Shown piece by piece: positions 7,000 to 16,804 of a stretch of DNA of 21,979 nt. The translations under genes and the position numbers were made by a program. The stretch lies in contig CABFPE010000043.1 in assembly GCA_900660155.1 (NCBI GenBank), positions 954,958 through 976,936 on the forward strand, read 5' to 3'. Under the pieces are notes generated by a model, which was given only the letters and a program-made list of their open reading frames with translations, ran no database searches and was not told where the DNA came from. Position 1 is the stretch's first letter. Each line of letters begins with the position of its first letter. Source of the stretch: Hofstenia miamia (taxonomy: Eukaryota > Xenacoelomorpha > Acoela > Hofsteniidae).

Positions 7000-9534
7000 A
7001 GCTAATGAATATAATGAATTTTTTTGCTTCTATTGATATGCAGTAAAGTAAGTTTGTCGCCTTCTGAATTCACTTGTAAAATAATTTGTTAGGGTTGGTT
7101 ACTTGTTTAGTGTTGCTTTGAAACGTTTATATTCAATTGCTTTAGCGTATTATGTTTATTCCTATTTTTCAATCTGTCAGAATTTAGTCCATGTAAACAA
7201 TTACGGTAAAATTTGATCTCGTGCTACAAAAGCATTAGTGGTACTTATTTTTCACAAATTTAGTCATGTGAACAATAACGTCATCAGGGGTTCAAGGAGC
7301 AAAAATATATTTTCCTCTTCGGTAAAATGATGCAAGATAAAGCTATCGTTATATTCAACATCATCCGATTTTGGAAACTACCAAAAGTTGAAAGGGCGGA
7401 AGAAAAATCAGCCTTCTGCAGGAATAGGTTTAACATCGGGAATTTACATTTTCCATAGTTTATTTGCATTTGAAGCTTCTATTCGTCACTAAGCAGCGAA
7501 ATAGCAGAAATGCAGGACTATAGTTTACATATGGGTGAATATTAAGATAACAAAAATCGGTATTCTAGTTCGCTGACGTAAGGAAATTGATTCTAATGCT
7601 AAAAAATTTGAAAAATATAGGTTCCCGGTGACAGAATGGCACTGAAATTTGGTTGACTCATTGCTAACATACAGCTAAGTACAAACATATCAATTGTTTG
7701 CCCAATTAATATGTAATATATAAACAAAGATTTACGATTTATAGATCGCAGAATGAAACTATTAACATATTGGTTTTATGGAATAAAATGAATGTATCTC
7801 AAAAAATAGTTATAAATTCTCCTAGCACATTCATTGGGAAAGTGAAAAAATGAGTTGGAAAACTTTTCTTAAATTAGAGATACATTATTTCTCAAGAGTT
7901 AGGGTTTTATTAATCGATATCAAATTCTCCACAATCAATTTTTCATTTATATCAAAAAAATTAAACAATATAATAGCTGTTGGCATAGTTTTATTGACTG
8001 TATAAAAGAGACTGAAATGACCAGTAATTGAATTGCGGAAAACTTCATATTTTTTCTCATTATTTCTTAATCTGAAATGATATGATTGCAAAGCAATTTG
8101 CTTCCTTAGTGTAATTACTCCATGATACATGACATAAAAATATTAGAGCACTGTTAAAATACACAAAGTTCAGCGTCAAATATTATTACTTCATTAGAAA
8201 TTGAAATTTAAGCCACACAGGACATAAATAGTAATAATGGGATAAAGTGTATTCGAAAAAAACTTAGTTTTTACACATGGTTGACAGTTAGAAAAGATCT
8301 TTTGCTGATATAGCTGTAGTATACTTAAATTAATTTAATGAAAATCTGTTAAGTATTTCAATCTCTTATAGTGATCAGGAAATGTTCTTGATACATAAAT
8401 TCTTAATGAAGCTGAACATCATGGTTTACCAAAGCATGAAATTCAGTATACATTAAGCAGGATTGTACACATGATTTTCCAACAAGAGAACATTTCAGTT
8501 GTGATCAAATTGAGAAAAAAAATATTGAAAAATTTGACCCTGAAAATGCATCATATCACGTGAGCTCTTAATATTTTTTTAAGTTTTCTACAATGTCTCC
8601 CCAATTGCCTACGCACCTGATATTAAGTCGCCAATGCGGTTATTGTGTAATTTTTTATTTTTTAAAAAAATATGTAATTATTTCCTTGTCTAGTGCATGT
8701 GAATGCAATATAACAATGTATTTCCGAAAAGTCTTCCACTTATTGTACACACTGTCAGTTATTGCTAATGAACTTCTTAGATTAATCAAAATTTGCAAGA
8801 AAATGAATTCGAACACGTTTTTAAACCTTGCAAATTTGCCATTCGTTATCTCACTTCTATTGAGCTGTCCTGCCAGAAAAGAACTTCTTTCTCATTAATT
8901 TTTTAATGCCATTTATTTTAGAAGTATTCATTAAGTAATATGTACTTGATTTTCAGAAAGAATCTTTTTGATTTTTAATGAGGTATGTCCAGCAAGAATC
9001 AATTTCTCGAATGCAACAGTGCATGGGTGTTTTCCTTGCTAATGCAATCAAAAAAATAATCAATAAAATGCAAAATTCATTATCAACTTATTTTCATCTT
9101 GGGATGTAAGGAGTTCTCTGTTTTTTAATATGAATTGGTTTTCGCTTATGCATTTGGTACTAAATAAAAATTTGGGAATAGTAAGCATTTGTTGTTGATA
9201 TCTGAAAGCAAAACCTATCTTGTTGATTGAAATAATCTTCTTACTGGTACTACCTATCTAACTTAACATACAAAGGTAAAAGATAAGTAAGAATGCATCA
9301 AATTTCTTTCAAATTATGTACTTCGCTGTAATTACATTTAAAATTCTAACAAAAAGTGCATTTATTGAAATTATGTGCAGTGAAAAATTTTTAAGTAATT
9401 GCTGTACTTTCTAATGTATTTTCAATTTGTGGAACTCGATTTGATCGGGTTTCATTTTTGCTTCTGCTAAAAACATCGTTCCCATTTCTATCTCAGCTTT
9501 GCATAATAATTTTATACCAACATCACCATATTTT
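7000..9534. other. No recognisable gene; AT-rich intergenic or intronic DNA
   Basis: Short frames on both strands (for example 7284-7469 and 7885-8130 minus, 8593-8898 plus) have no domain I recognise and carry AT-rich, low-complexity residues. One short stretch, 8694-8730, is listed separately as a speculative exon. If the receptor gene extends this far upstream, this would be intron. Confidence 0.6.
8694..8730 (+). other. Speculative 37-nt exon of the Cys-loop receptor gene
   Basis: Between TTATTTCCTTGTCTAG (a plausible 3' splice site) and a GT at 8731-8732, the frame reads ACECNITMYFRK. Cys-loop receptors have a strand of the form M-x-Y-T-I-T-x-Y-F-R-Q directly before W-x-D-x-R, which is how the exon at 20645 begins (RWRDIRF). 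The piece ends in phase 0, and the 20645 exon can start in phase 0, so the two would join without a gap. Against it: the donor AAAA-GTCTTC is weak, the match is short, and the intron would be about 11.9 kb containing copy B. Confidence 0.2.
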
Positions 9535-9545
9535 CATATATACAT

Positions 9546-9587
<42 letters not shown>

Positions 9588-9598
9588 GTAGTATATGT
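9535..9598. repeat. (AT)n microsatellite with TACA/TGTA edges
   Basis: Imperfect TA repeat flanked by TACATACACA and TGTATATGTA. Confidence 0.9.
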
Positions 9599-9750
9599 AA
9601 AAAAGTATAAAATAATGTTACAGTTTATTTCAAACAAAAATTTGTGCAACGATATCATGAGCATAAGACAAAATGGGCTGTAGATGCATTATAAAACTCA
9701 AAGATTCAGCACTTACACATATTGATGGTCAGTATTTCATTAGAAAACCA

Positions 9751-10035
9751 TTATTGCTTATCCCAGCTTTGAATATACCAAAATCCTTGTTGGTTTTGAT
9801 AGTGCACCAAGGCGGAAGAGCTCAGACTCCTTGTGGTTGTCCAAACATGCTTGCTTACATTATGATTCACTACAAATGTTGATTCACTGCTGAATATTAC
9901 CCTCTTCCATTGTTCTAACATCCAAGAATCCCGTGCTTTACAGAAAGAGAGTTGTTTGAGCGAACCATCATGTGTAATGAAGGGCTTCCAAATGGGCCGT
10001 TTTGCAGGCATTTTGAATTTCTTCTTTAACTGTAG
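9751..10035 (-). pseudogene. Tc1-like transposase fragment
   Basis: The minus-strand frame reads LQLKKKFKMPAKRPIWKPFI, then a region ending DSWMLEQWKRVIFSSESTFVV and a tail with KHVW. Tc1-family transposases have W-T-x-EQWK-x-VIFSDES-x-F here, with the first catalytic aspartate in SDES. In this copy it is serine (SSES), so the catalytic triad is broken. Only about 95 residues are recognisable. The N-terminal DNA-binding domain and the part with the other two acidic residues are not visible on either side, and I found no inverted repeats. It is a fossil fragment. Confidence 0.7.
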
Positions 10036-10272
10036 CTATATAGTTTTTACTTATTTGTAACCGCAGTTTGGTTAATTCCCATATGTTTATAAATAGCCAT
10101 GACAGAGATTTTTGTGTAATGGCAAGAATGAGCTATCATTGAATGTGATATCTGATTCTTCATTGTATCATCCAATCAAAATCATTCAAGTACATGCTTA
10201 ATAATGTTAACTTAAAATTATCTGTAGAAGCTAAAAACATTTAAAAATTTAATTTTATACTTTTTTCGCATA

Positions 10273-10275
10273 ATG

Positions 10276-10306
<31 letters not shown>
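10273..10306. repeat. (AT)n microsatellite
   Basis: Pure AT run directly upstream of the RLE element's 5' part; it may mark the truncation or insertion point. Confidence 0.9.
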
Positions 10307-10309
10307 ATA

Positions 10310-10935
10310 GAAGAATTGAAAATAAATGTAGCAAAGATTAAGCAGCAAATAGAGAAGATCAGGATAAGTAAGGCAGTACAGGACAGATGCAGGGTAGGTA
10401 ATGTCAAGACTATAGAAACTGCAAGAGAAGAGCTTAAGCAGAGATTAGTTGCAGAAGCTGAGAAACTGAGAAGATATAGGACAATGCCAAAGCAGGCGAG
10501 AGACAATATGAAGTTTGAGACCCAAGAAGGAAAATTCTACAAAGACCTAGATGCAGGAGAAAAGTCTACAGCTAGAGCAGACGAGGACGCAGTAAGATTC
10601 TTGGAGAATATATGGGGAAGTGCGGGACCAGAGATTGAGAGTGAGTAGATGCAGAAGGAATTCAGGCAAGAAGAAGAAGTAATCACAACTGCAAAGCTGA
10701 AGGAGGCTCAAAAGAAGATGGAGAACTGGACGGCACCAGGAAGAGATGAGGTACATGGGTATTGGATGAAGAAGTTCACAAGTGTCCATGAGAGACTAGC
10801 AGTAGCATTGGATGAGTGTGCAGTGAGGGAGTGTCCAGAGTGGATGGTAGTGGGAAGGACATTTCTGATAAAGCGACCAATAACATGTCTGCCAACAACA
10901 TGGAAATTGCTAACTCTATTGATTTCAAGTAGGCT
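10310..10935 (+). pseudogene. RLE retrotransposon N-terminal and early RT region
   Basis: One frame, from 10316 to a stop after SRLAG, covers the part of the polyprotein before the RT core: ELKQRLVAEAEKLRRYRTMP, QARDNMKFETQEGKFYKDL, then FLENIWGSAGPEIESE. A TAG at 10646-10648 stands at a likely tryptophan. It continues AQKKMENWTAPGRDEVHGYW and ECPEWMVVGRTFLIK. After that about fifteen residues (the DPSKG...SNY part) are missing before RPITCLPTTWKLLT. The match to R2/R4-type elements that carry KMKNW-x-APG-x-DGV and RPITCLP is strong. No N-terminal zinc finger or Myb domain is visible upstream; the piece begins next to an (AT)n tract. Confidence 0.8.
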
Positions 10936-11217
10936 GGCAGGTTAGAACAGAACAGGTTGATACTAGAAGAACAAAAGGGATGCAGGACAAAGACCAGAGT
11001 GTACAAAGATCAGTTGTTAATAAACCAGGCAGTAGTGGAGATTTGTAGAAGAAGGAAGGCAAACTTAGCAATGGCATGGATAAACTACAGGAAGGCATAT
11101 GACAGCAGATCACATAGGTGGGTATTGAGGATGCTAGAGGCAAATGGAGTTTCACGGAAATGGGTTGAGTTTCTAGGAAGAGAGATGACAAAGTTATATA
11201 ACGTCAACCAATTATAG
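10936..11217 (+). pseudogene. RLE retrotransposon RT motif A region
   Basis: After a frameshift near 10935 the frame of 10957 continues LEQNRLILEEQKGCR, KDQLLINQAVVEICRRRK and the motif A block LAMAWINYRKAYDS, then HRWVLRMLEANGVSRKW. Family motif A reads AWIDYRKAYD; the catalytic aspartate is asparagine here (AAC at 11083-11085). The frame ends at TAG 11215-11217. Homology fades by about 11250. The RT motifs B and C that should follow are absent here and appear only at 13-225 of copy A. Confidence 0.8.
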
Positions 11218-11419
11218 GTTGAGGTATAAAAGAGGAAAATACCAAAGAGATAGAATAAAATAAAATGAATGCATATAGTTAACAAAATAAGAGTGTTTTT
11301 CTACAAACTACTTAATACTTTTGTTGCCAGATTGAGTAAATCAACCATGAGCATTCTCTTTCATGGGCCTTTTTTAATATTCCTTAGAAAAATCAAAGTA
11401 TTTACATTTCAGAATATCG
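11218..11419. other. Unassigned spacer replacing RT motifs B-C
   Basis: After about 40 bases of purine-rich sequence the stretch becomes ordinary AT-rich DNA with no match elsewhere in the window. It occupies the place where the RLE element should encode motifs B and C. Confidence 0.55.
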
Positions 11420-11438
11420 TAGAGAGAGAGAGAGAGAG
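11420..11438. repeat. (GA)n tract at the left edge of copy B
   Basis: About nine GA units; homology to copy A (position 224 onward) begins inside it, which makes it a likely recombination or misassembly point. Confidence 0.85.
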
Positions 11439-11684
11439 CCATTGGAGAAGGCAAGCAGAGGTTCAGGATTGGAGTTTGGATTAGGAAAGTGTGTGGCAGT
11501 GACAATGACTAGAGGTACATGTATGAAGGGGAATGGTTTGAGGACGAGCAGTGGGAATAAGGTTGAGGAAGTCCAAATGGGGTACAAGTATTTAGAAGTA
11601 ATAGAGATTGACAGAACAGATCACGAGGAAGAGTAAGGAAGCTATTACAGAAGTGAGCATTGAATCAGCAAAATAGTATAAAAG

Positions 11685-11864
11685 CAATTAATACATGGGC
11701 AATACTAGTGTTGAGATATTTGGCAGGAATTGTTATGTGGAACAAGAATTACCTTAGGGAGCAGACAAGGATTCAAGGAAGGTAATAGCAACACAGAGGG
11801 ATTTCTACTTAAATGGAGATGTTGATAGGTTGTACATGGCAAGGCATAAAGGAGGGAAAGGACT
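11685..11864. repeat. 180-base direct repeat, first copy
   Basis: Starts CAATTAATACATGGGCAATA and ends GGAAAGGACT, immediately followed by N at 11865. The second copy is 11993-12172, immediately preceded by N at 11992. Confidence 0.9.
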
Positions 11865-11865
11865 N
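11865..11865. other. Single N at a repeat junction
   Basis: One undetermined base joins GGAAAGGACT to AACTACAGGAAGG. Similar single Ns occur at 11992, 15466 (GAT/AT microsatellite) and 18153 (AT microsatellite). Confidence 0.95.
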
Positions 11866-11992
11866 AACTACAGGAAGGCATATGACAGCAGATCACATAG
11901 GTGGGTATTGAGGATGCTAGAGGCAAATTGAGTTTCACAGAAATGGGTTGAGTATGAGAGAATAACGAATAACGAATTTATTTAACATCAAN

Positions 11993-12172
11993 CAATTAAT
12001 ACATGGGCAATACTAGTGTTGAGATATTTGGCAGGAATTGTTATGTGGAACAAGAATTACCTTAGGGAGCAGACAAGGATTCAAGGAAGGTAATAGCAAC
12101 ACAGAGGGATTTCTACTTAAATGGAGATGTTGATAGGTTGTACATGGCAAGGCATAAAGGAGGGAAAGGACT
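11993..12172. repeat. 180-base direct repeat, second copy
   Basis: By eye the same as 11685-11864, and it runs on into the remainder of copy B. The position of the Ns at the inner edges of both repeats suggests unmerged contig overlaps. Confidence 0.9.
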
Positions 12173-12653
12173 GCTAAGTGTGGAGGAAACTGTTGAAGCA
12201 GAAGCACTAGGACTAAAGGAATACATAGAAGCACAACTTAGAGGGTCACTACTGGAGATCACTAAGAAGTTAAGGAAGGTAAGAGCTGAGAGTGAAGGAA
12301 AGATAGCATACCAGAGTAGGATGGAATCAGAGAGGCAAATAAAGCATAGGCATAACGCAATGCATGGAAAATACTGGAGGAACACAAAAAAATGTGACAG
12401 AGAAGAAAGCTACAAGTGGTTAAAGAAAGCAGTACCGAAAAGAGAAACAGAAGCACTGATAATTGCAGCACAGGAGCAACCAAGAAGAACAAACTTGGTG
12501 AAGAAACATATAAACAGAAGAGTGGTAAGTTATAAGCGTAGGCTATGTAAGAAAGAGTATGAGACAGTAGATCATCTGATAGCAGGGTGTGAGAAGTTGG
12601 CGCAGAATGAGTATAAGTTCAGGCGTGACAAGGTGGGACAAATGGTAAAGTAG
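12114..12653 (+). pseudogene. RLE retrotransposon linker and zinc-knuckle domain (copy B)
   Basis: Translates identically to 778-1317, including the arginine in place of the first zinc-knuckle cysteine (12537-12539) and the terminal TAG at a likely tryptophan. The shared defects mean the duplication happened after the element died, or that both are the same locus. Confidence 0.8.
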
Positions 12654-13151
12654 AGCTTAAGCAGGTAGCATGTGTTAGAAGCAGGAGACAAGTGGTATGA
12701 GCACAAACCACAGGGCATGATAGAAAATAAGAAGGTTAAGATACTGTGGGACTTCAATGAGCAAGGTAATAGAAGCACGGAGACCTGGCATAGTAGTGGT
12801 AGACAAAGAGAAAAGATTGAGAATAGTGATAGACATAGCAGTACCAAAGGAGAGGAATATAGAAAGCAAGGAGAAAGAGAAGATAGACAAGTACAGGGAG
12901 TTGGCAGAGGAAATAGAAAAGCTGTGGAAGTTAAAGAAGGTTGAGGTAATCCCCATAGTCGTATGAGCACTAGGAGCAGTGAGTAAGAAGCATAAGAGAT
13001 AATTGGAGGAGTTGGGTAGCACAGAAGGCAGCATTGTTAGGAACAACTAGAGTCCTGAAGAAATCTCTCAGACTCCCTGGGAACTGGTGAGTTCCCCGAG
13101 CTGAGGGGATACCAGCATGAAGCTGTGAGAAGTAACAAGAATAATAATAAA
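12654..13151 (+). pseudogene. RLE endonuclease domain and 3' end (copy B)
   Basis: Same as 1318-1815: LEAGDKWYEHKP, frameshift, ARRPGIVVVD with glycine for the nuclease aspartate (12787-12789), IDIAVP, stops before ALGAVSKK and LEELG, and an AAT-rich 3' end at 13139-13149. Confidence 0.8.
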
Positions 13152-13386
13152 ATGACTTTATTTAAAACTGAATATTAAAATTAAAAGAAGAAAAACAAAT
13201 ATTACAGAGCAGAGAAAAAACTTTTTACATGTATTTGAATTATCATATTCAGTGCTTAAGAAGTTTATCATATGACGCATTAATTTACCTTTAAAAAGTC
13301 TATGAGTATCAAAAACAGAGACATCTGTTTTAATGTGCAGGTAATTTGCAAGCCTTGTAACACGACTAAAATAAGATTGCCGAGCA
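13152..13386 (-). pseudogene. 3' end of a Jockey/CR1-type LINE, minus strand (copy B)
   Basis: Identical frame to 1816-2050 (SYFSRVTRLANYLH...FKGKLMRH). No catalytic motif. Confidence 0.5.
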
Positions 13387-13572
13387 TAAGAGATACTTGG
13401 AGGAGTTGGGAATACCAACGTACAGAGGAGCGTTAGCACAGAAGGCAGCATTGTTAGGAACAGCTAGAGTCCTGAGTAAAGCTCTCAGACTCCCTGGGAA
13501 CTGGTAAGTTCCCCGAACTGAGAGGGATACCAGCATGAAGCTGTGAGAAGTAATGAAATAATACTAATAATA
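13386..13572 (+). pseudogene. Second, 5'-truncated RLE 3' end (copy B)
   Basis: Identical to 2050-2236: HKRYLEELG, AQKAALLGTARVL, ALRLPGNW, then the family 3' sequence and AAT-rich end. Confidence 0.8.
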
Positions 13573-15426
13573 ATGTATTGTACCACAAAGTGGTGTATAC
13601 AAATAGATTAAAATGAATATATACAGAGAAATATGAACAAAGTTAGAGAAATTAGTGACATGAGGCACAGGTACAAAAAGAGAAGGGATCACATTTATAT
13701 TGAAGACCAAATTGAGATAAGGAAGAAAGAAGAAATGAGAGGAGCTGATTTTTAAAAATTCGAGGGTTACACCAAGGATCAATTTCTAGATTTGAGATAG
13801 TGAAGTTAGCAAGAGCGTTTATACAAAATAAATAATTATGAGAAAGAATTGCTTTATTAATGTGAGGGAGATGAAACTTGACATAAGAGGAAGAATAAGA
13901 ATTTGAGAATTTAAGAAAATTGGAAATATTGAAACCATTAGTGTCAAGAAGTAATTTGTTAAGAAAAGTGAGATCTAGAAACTTAAGGTACAGGGAAATT
14001 GGCAAATTCTAGACTTAAGAAGAAGTTTTAGGTAAGCTTGATTAGAAGAGAAGATCCAGGAAAATCCGCAATGTAAGAGTTTGTCAAGTTTAATAGAAGA
14101 GGAATTTAGACATCAGCATTGGGAATTATAGCAGAGATTGGAGAGATGATATGATTTAAGGAGAATTAAGTGAATTCGGCAGTGAAGAATAAGGAAATCG
14201 AGAGAAGAAGAGAACTTCTTAGTTTTTAATGAAACATGTTTTGACCATGAAAGTGAGGAGGAAATTATTACACCAAGATCCCGGACATTATGGTTAAAAT
14301 GAATCGGAGTATCATTTAGATAGAAAACAGGAGAAATGAAGGTTTTAGAAGAACAGAAAAGAAGAGCTTTCATTTTGGAGATATTGAATGGAAGCCCATT
14401 AGTAGATGACCAGAGTTCAGCCTAAACAATGCTTGACTGTATAATATTTGAAATAGAAGAGAAAATGAGAGTGTCATCAGCATATAGCATGCAATCAGAA
14501 TTAGAGTAAAAAAGTGCGGAATAGGACCATTGATAAATAATGTGAAGAGAAACTTGAGGTAAACCAGAAGTACCAGGACGTTCATCAGAAAATACGGAGT
14601 CAATGCAAATTAACTGAGATCTGTAAGTAAGATAATCAGCGATGAGAGAAATGAAGGAAGAGTCAATACCAAGTTTTGAAAGTTTGCTCAGTAAGATACA
14701 ATGAGGAACTTTTTCAAAGACTTTTTGAAAGTCAAGGTAGACGCAAAAAAGAGAAAATTATGATCAAAATGAGAATAGACCCTATCGAGAAATTGTAGAA
14801 TGGAAAGTGCAGTAGATTTGTGCGACATAAATCCATACTGAGATTTTGATATCAGTGGGCGAAGGATAGGATAAAGACCGTTAAATATAACTTTTTCAAA
14901 GATAAGAGATAGGTGAGAAGAACAGTGGTGTTGGGGAAGATTTTTGCCCGTTTTGAAAATAGGAACAACTAAGGCAATTTTTCCATATTTTAGGGAATGT
15001 AGTTGTTAGGAGGAGAGAACGAAAGAGCTGGAAGAAAGCGTCAGCAAGGGAAGACGCAATCTCTTTAATAAAAGAAGTGGACAATTGATCAAATGGAATG
15101 GAATGAGACTTCAGAGATGAAATGATTTTAAAGATTGTATGTGTGTGGAGAGAAAGATTTGGGAATGATTTCAGATAGACTTAAAGATTCTGAATTTAAA
15201 GAATGCGAATTATTGGGAAGGCTTTTGGCAGAGAAAAACAGAGGTATTCATTAAAAAGATTAGAAATGTTTCTGGGTGAATGAGCAACTTTGACATTAAA
15301 TGCAAGTGTAGAGGAAATTGATTTAGTTTTAGAAATTTATTTGATCAGTTTGTGCGAAGCATTGAGAGAAATATTAGAATAAAAAGACTAAAGAAAAGAA
15401 ACTTTATCAAGTTCAATTGAGTCAGA
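13573..15426 (-). pseudogene. Decayed Jockey/CR1-type LINE reverse transcriptase, minus strand (copy B)
   Basis: All open pieces (13652-14005, 14113-14373, 14370-14603, 14896-15084) translate identically to those in 2237-4090, including YADD and the altered motif A LDFQKVFE. The frameshifts and stops are the same. Confidence 0.75.
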
Positions 15427-15430
15427 TAAT

Positions 15431-15432
15431 TC

Positions 15433-15465
<33 letters not shown>

Positions 15466-15466
15466 N

Positions 15467-15501
<35 letters not shown>
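15431..15501. repeat. (GAT)n then (AT)n microsatellite with N (copy B)
   Basis: Longer GAT run than at 4091, preceded by TTCT, with an N at 15466 exactly where GAT changes to AT. Confidence 0.9.
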
Positions 15502-15505
<4 letters not shown>

Positions 15506-15989
15506 TTGAGTCTGCGGAATTTAAGGATTTATTAATCGATCAATCGCAAATATATGCTTAACTATTAATCAGATTCACTTCTGCGTGAAAGAGCATTTAG
15601 TTTTGTTGGTTACATTGTTAAAAAGGCACGTTCATCACTTGGAAGAAATATTGCTAATGTGTTTGTGTGTTTGCGTAGATGGTTATTTGAGAATTTTTGA
15701 AAGAGAAAACTTCCATTACTGCACCTTAACTGAATTTTTCACTAACTTTTGGAGCAAAAATTTTATTAAATTCAAATTTAACAGTGTAGATTAAGTCTTA
15801 ATTTTTTAACTTATATATATATATATATGACATAATTTATCTAGATTTTAGCTTGTTTCTTATTCCATGATGTGTTGTTTAGATTAGCAGCGTTTTTGCG
15901 TATATGCTCATGTTAGTCGACTTCATTAAATAAGAAATTTTATTTTATTCTATTGTAAAGAAATTTAGAAAACGAAGATAAAGATAAGA
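15502..15989. other. No recognisable gene (copy B)
   Basis: Same sequence as 4154-4640, including the unassigned 69-codon frame (15585-15794) and a short (AT)n tract at 15812-15829. Confidence 0.6.
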
Positions 15990-16721
15990 GGAGAGCTTTT
16001 GGAAGTTAAAGTAATCCCAAAAGTAGGAGGAGAATTAGGAGCAATTAACACAAAGCATAACAGGAACTTGGAAATGTCATCATTACCAATATAGGGAGAG
16101 CCGTATTTTAGGAGCAGCTTCATACTTCCTGGAAATGGGTAATTGTGAATTTGTGAAGATGCAAGGCAAAAGAGAAAGCAAATTTTTTGCTATGGTAGCA
16201 ATTGAAAATTAAGACAACTACAAAATTAAGCATTTTATATTTAAAAATTTTTATTCTGTAAATCTAGTAATTAACAAAATTTGCAGGGTGTAACAAGTTG
16301 ACGCACAATGAGTATACTCTCAGGGATGCCAATTTGGGTCGTATTGTACATTGAAGTTTAAATAGGCAGCAAGGATTTGCAGCAGGAGATGAGTGAAATG
16401 ACTATAAGCCACAGTGAGTCATAGAGAATGAGAATATTAGGATATTTGGTCATAAAATCACGGTAGCCAGGCATAGTAGTTGCTAAAGTTTATGAAAGCT
16501 AGCAAAAGTTGCAGTAGTCCCAGAAGCAGTACTAGGAGCAGTAAGCAAAAAGCATAAAACACACTTGGAGGAATTAGTATTACCAAAGTTGGAAAGGGCG
16601 TAGGCAGCATTGTTAGGAGCGGCTAGAGTCCTGTGGAAAGCTCTCAGAATTGGTGAATTCCTCGAGTTGGGTGTGAAATTATAATAATAATAATAATAAT
16701 AATAAAAATAATAATAATAAC
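15990..16721 (+). pseudogene. Older, diverged RLE 3' fragments with (TAA)n tail (copy B)
   Basis: Same sequence as 4641-5372, with the zinc-knuckle-to-3'-end piece at about 16279-16679 and the (TAA)n tract at 16680-16720. Confidence 0.7.
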
Positions 16722-16762
16722 TGCTTACAAAGTTTGACTTTAAACTTAAATTGAAAATTATT

Positions 16763-16765
<3 letters not shown>

Positions 16766-16801
<36 letters not shown>
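16766..16801. repeat. (AT)n tract, right breakpoint of copy B
   Basis: Homology to copy A ends in this tract; the sequence after it (TTAAGGTGTGTCAAAAATC) is unique in the window. Confidence 0.9.

Positions 16802-16804
<3 letters not shown>

Larger units (their letters stand above)
11436..12113 (+). pseudogene. RLE retrotransposon scrambled RT/thumb segment (copy B)
   Basis: 11436-11802 matches 224-589 with one extra A at 11511, which keeps the frame LEFGLGKCV...GYKYLEVIEIDRTDHEEE open to 11636. Next come 11803-11864, a single N at 11865, a 126-base piece containing RT motif A (NYRKAYDS) with stops, and another N at 11992. The sequence 11685-11864 is then repeated at 11993-12172. No part is functional. 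Confidence 0.8.
12036..16790. repeat. Copy B of the 4.7-kb direct duplication
   Basis: Corresponds to 700-5441 in the same orientation. The main difference seen is the longer (GAT)n(AT)n tract at 15431-15501 with its N. The right breakpoint is the (AT)n tract at 16766-16801. Confidence 0.95.

Noticed and set aside
7205..7310. Stretch reading, on the minus strand, like a retroelement 3' end (CCCCTGATGACG...)
   Set aside because: Short, in the opposite orientation to the Penelope-like fragment, and without a supporting protein frame.
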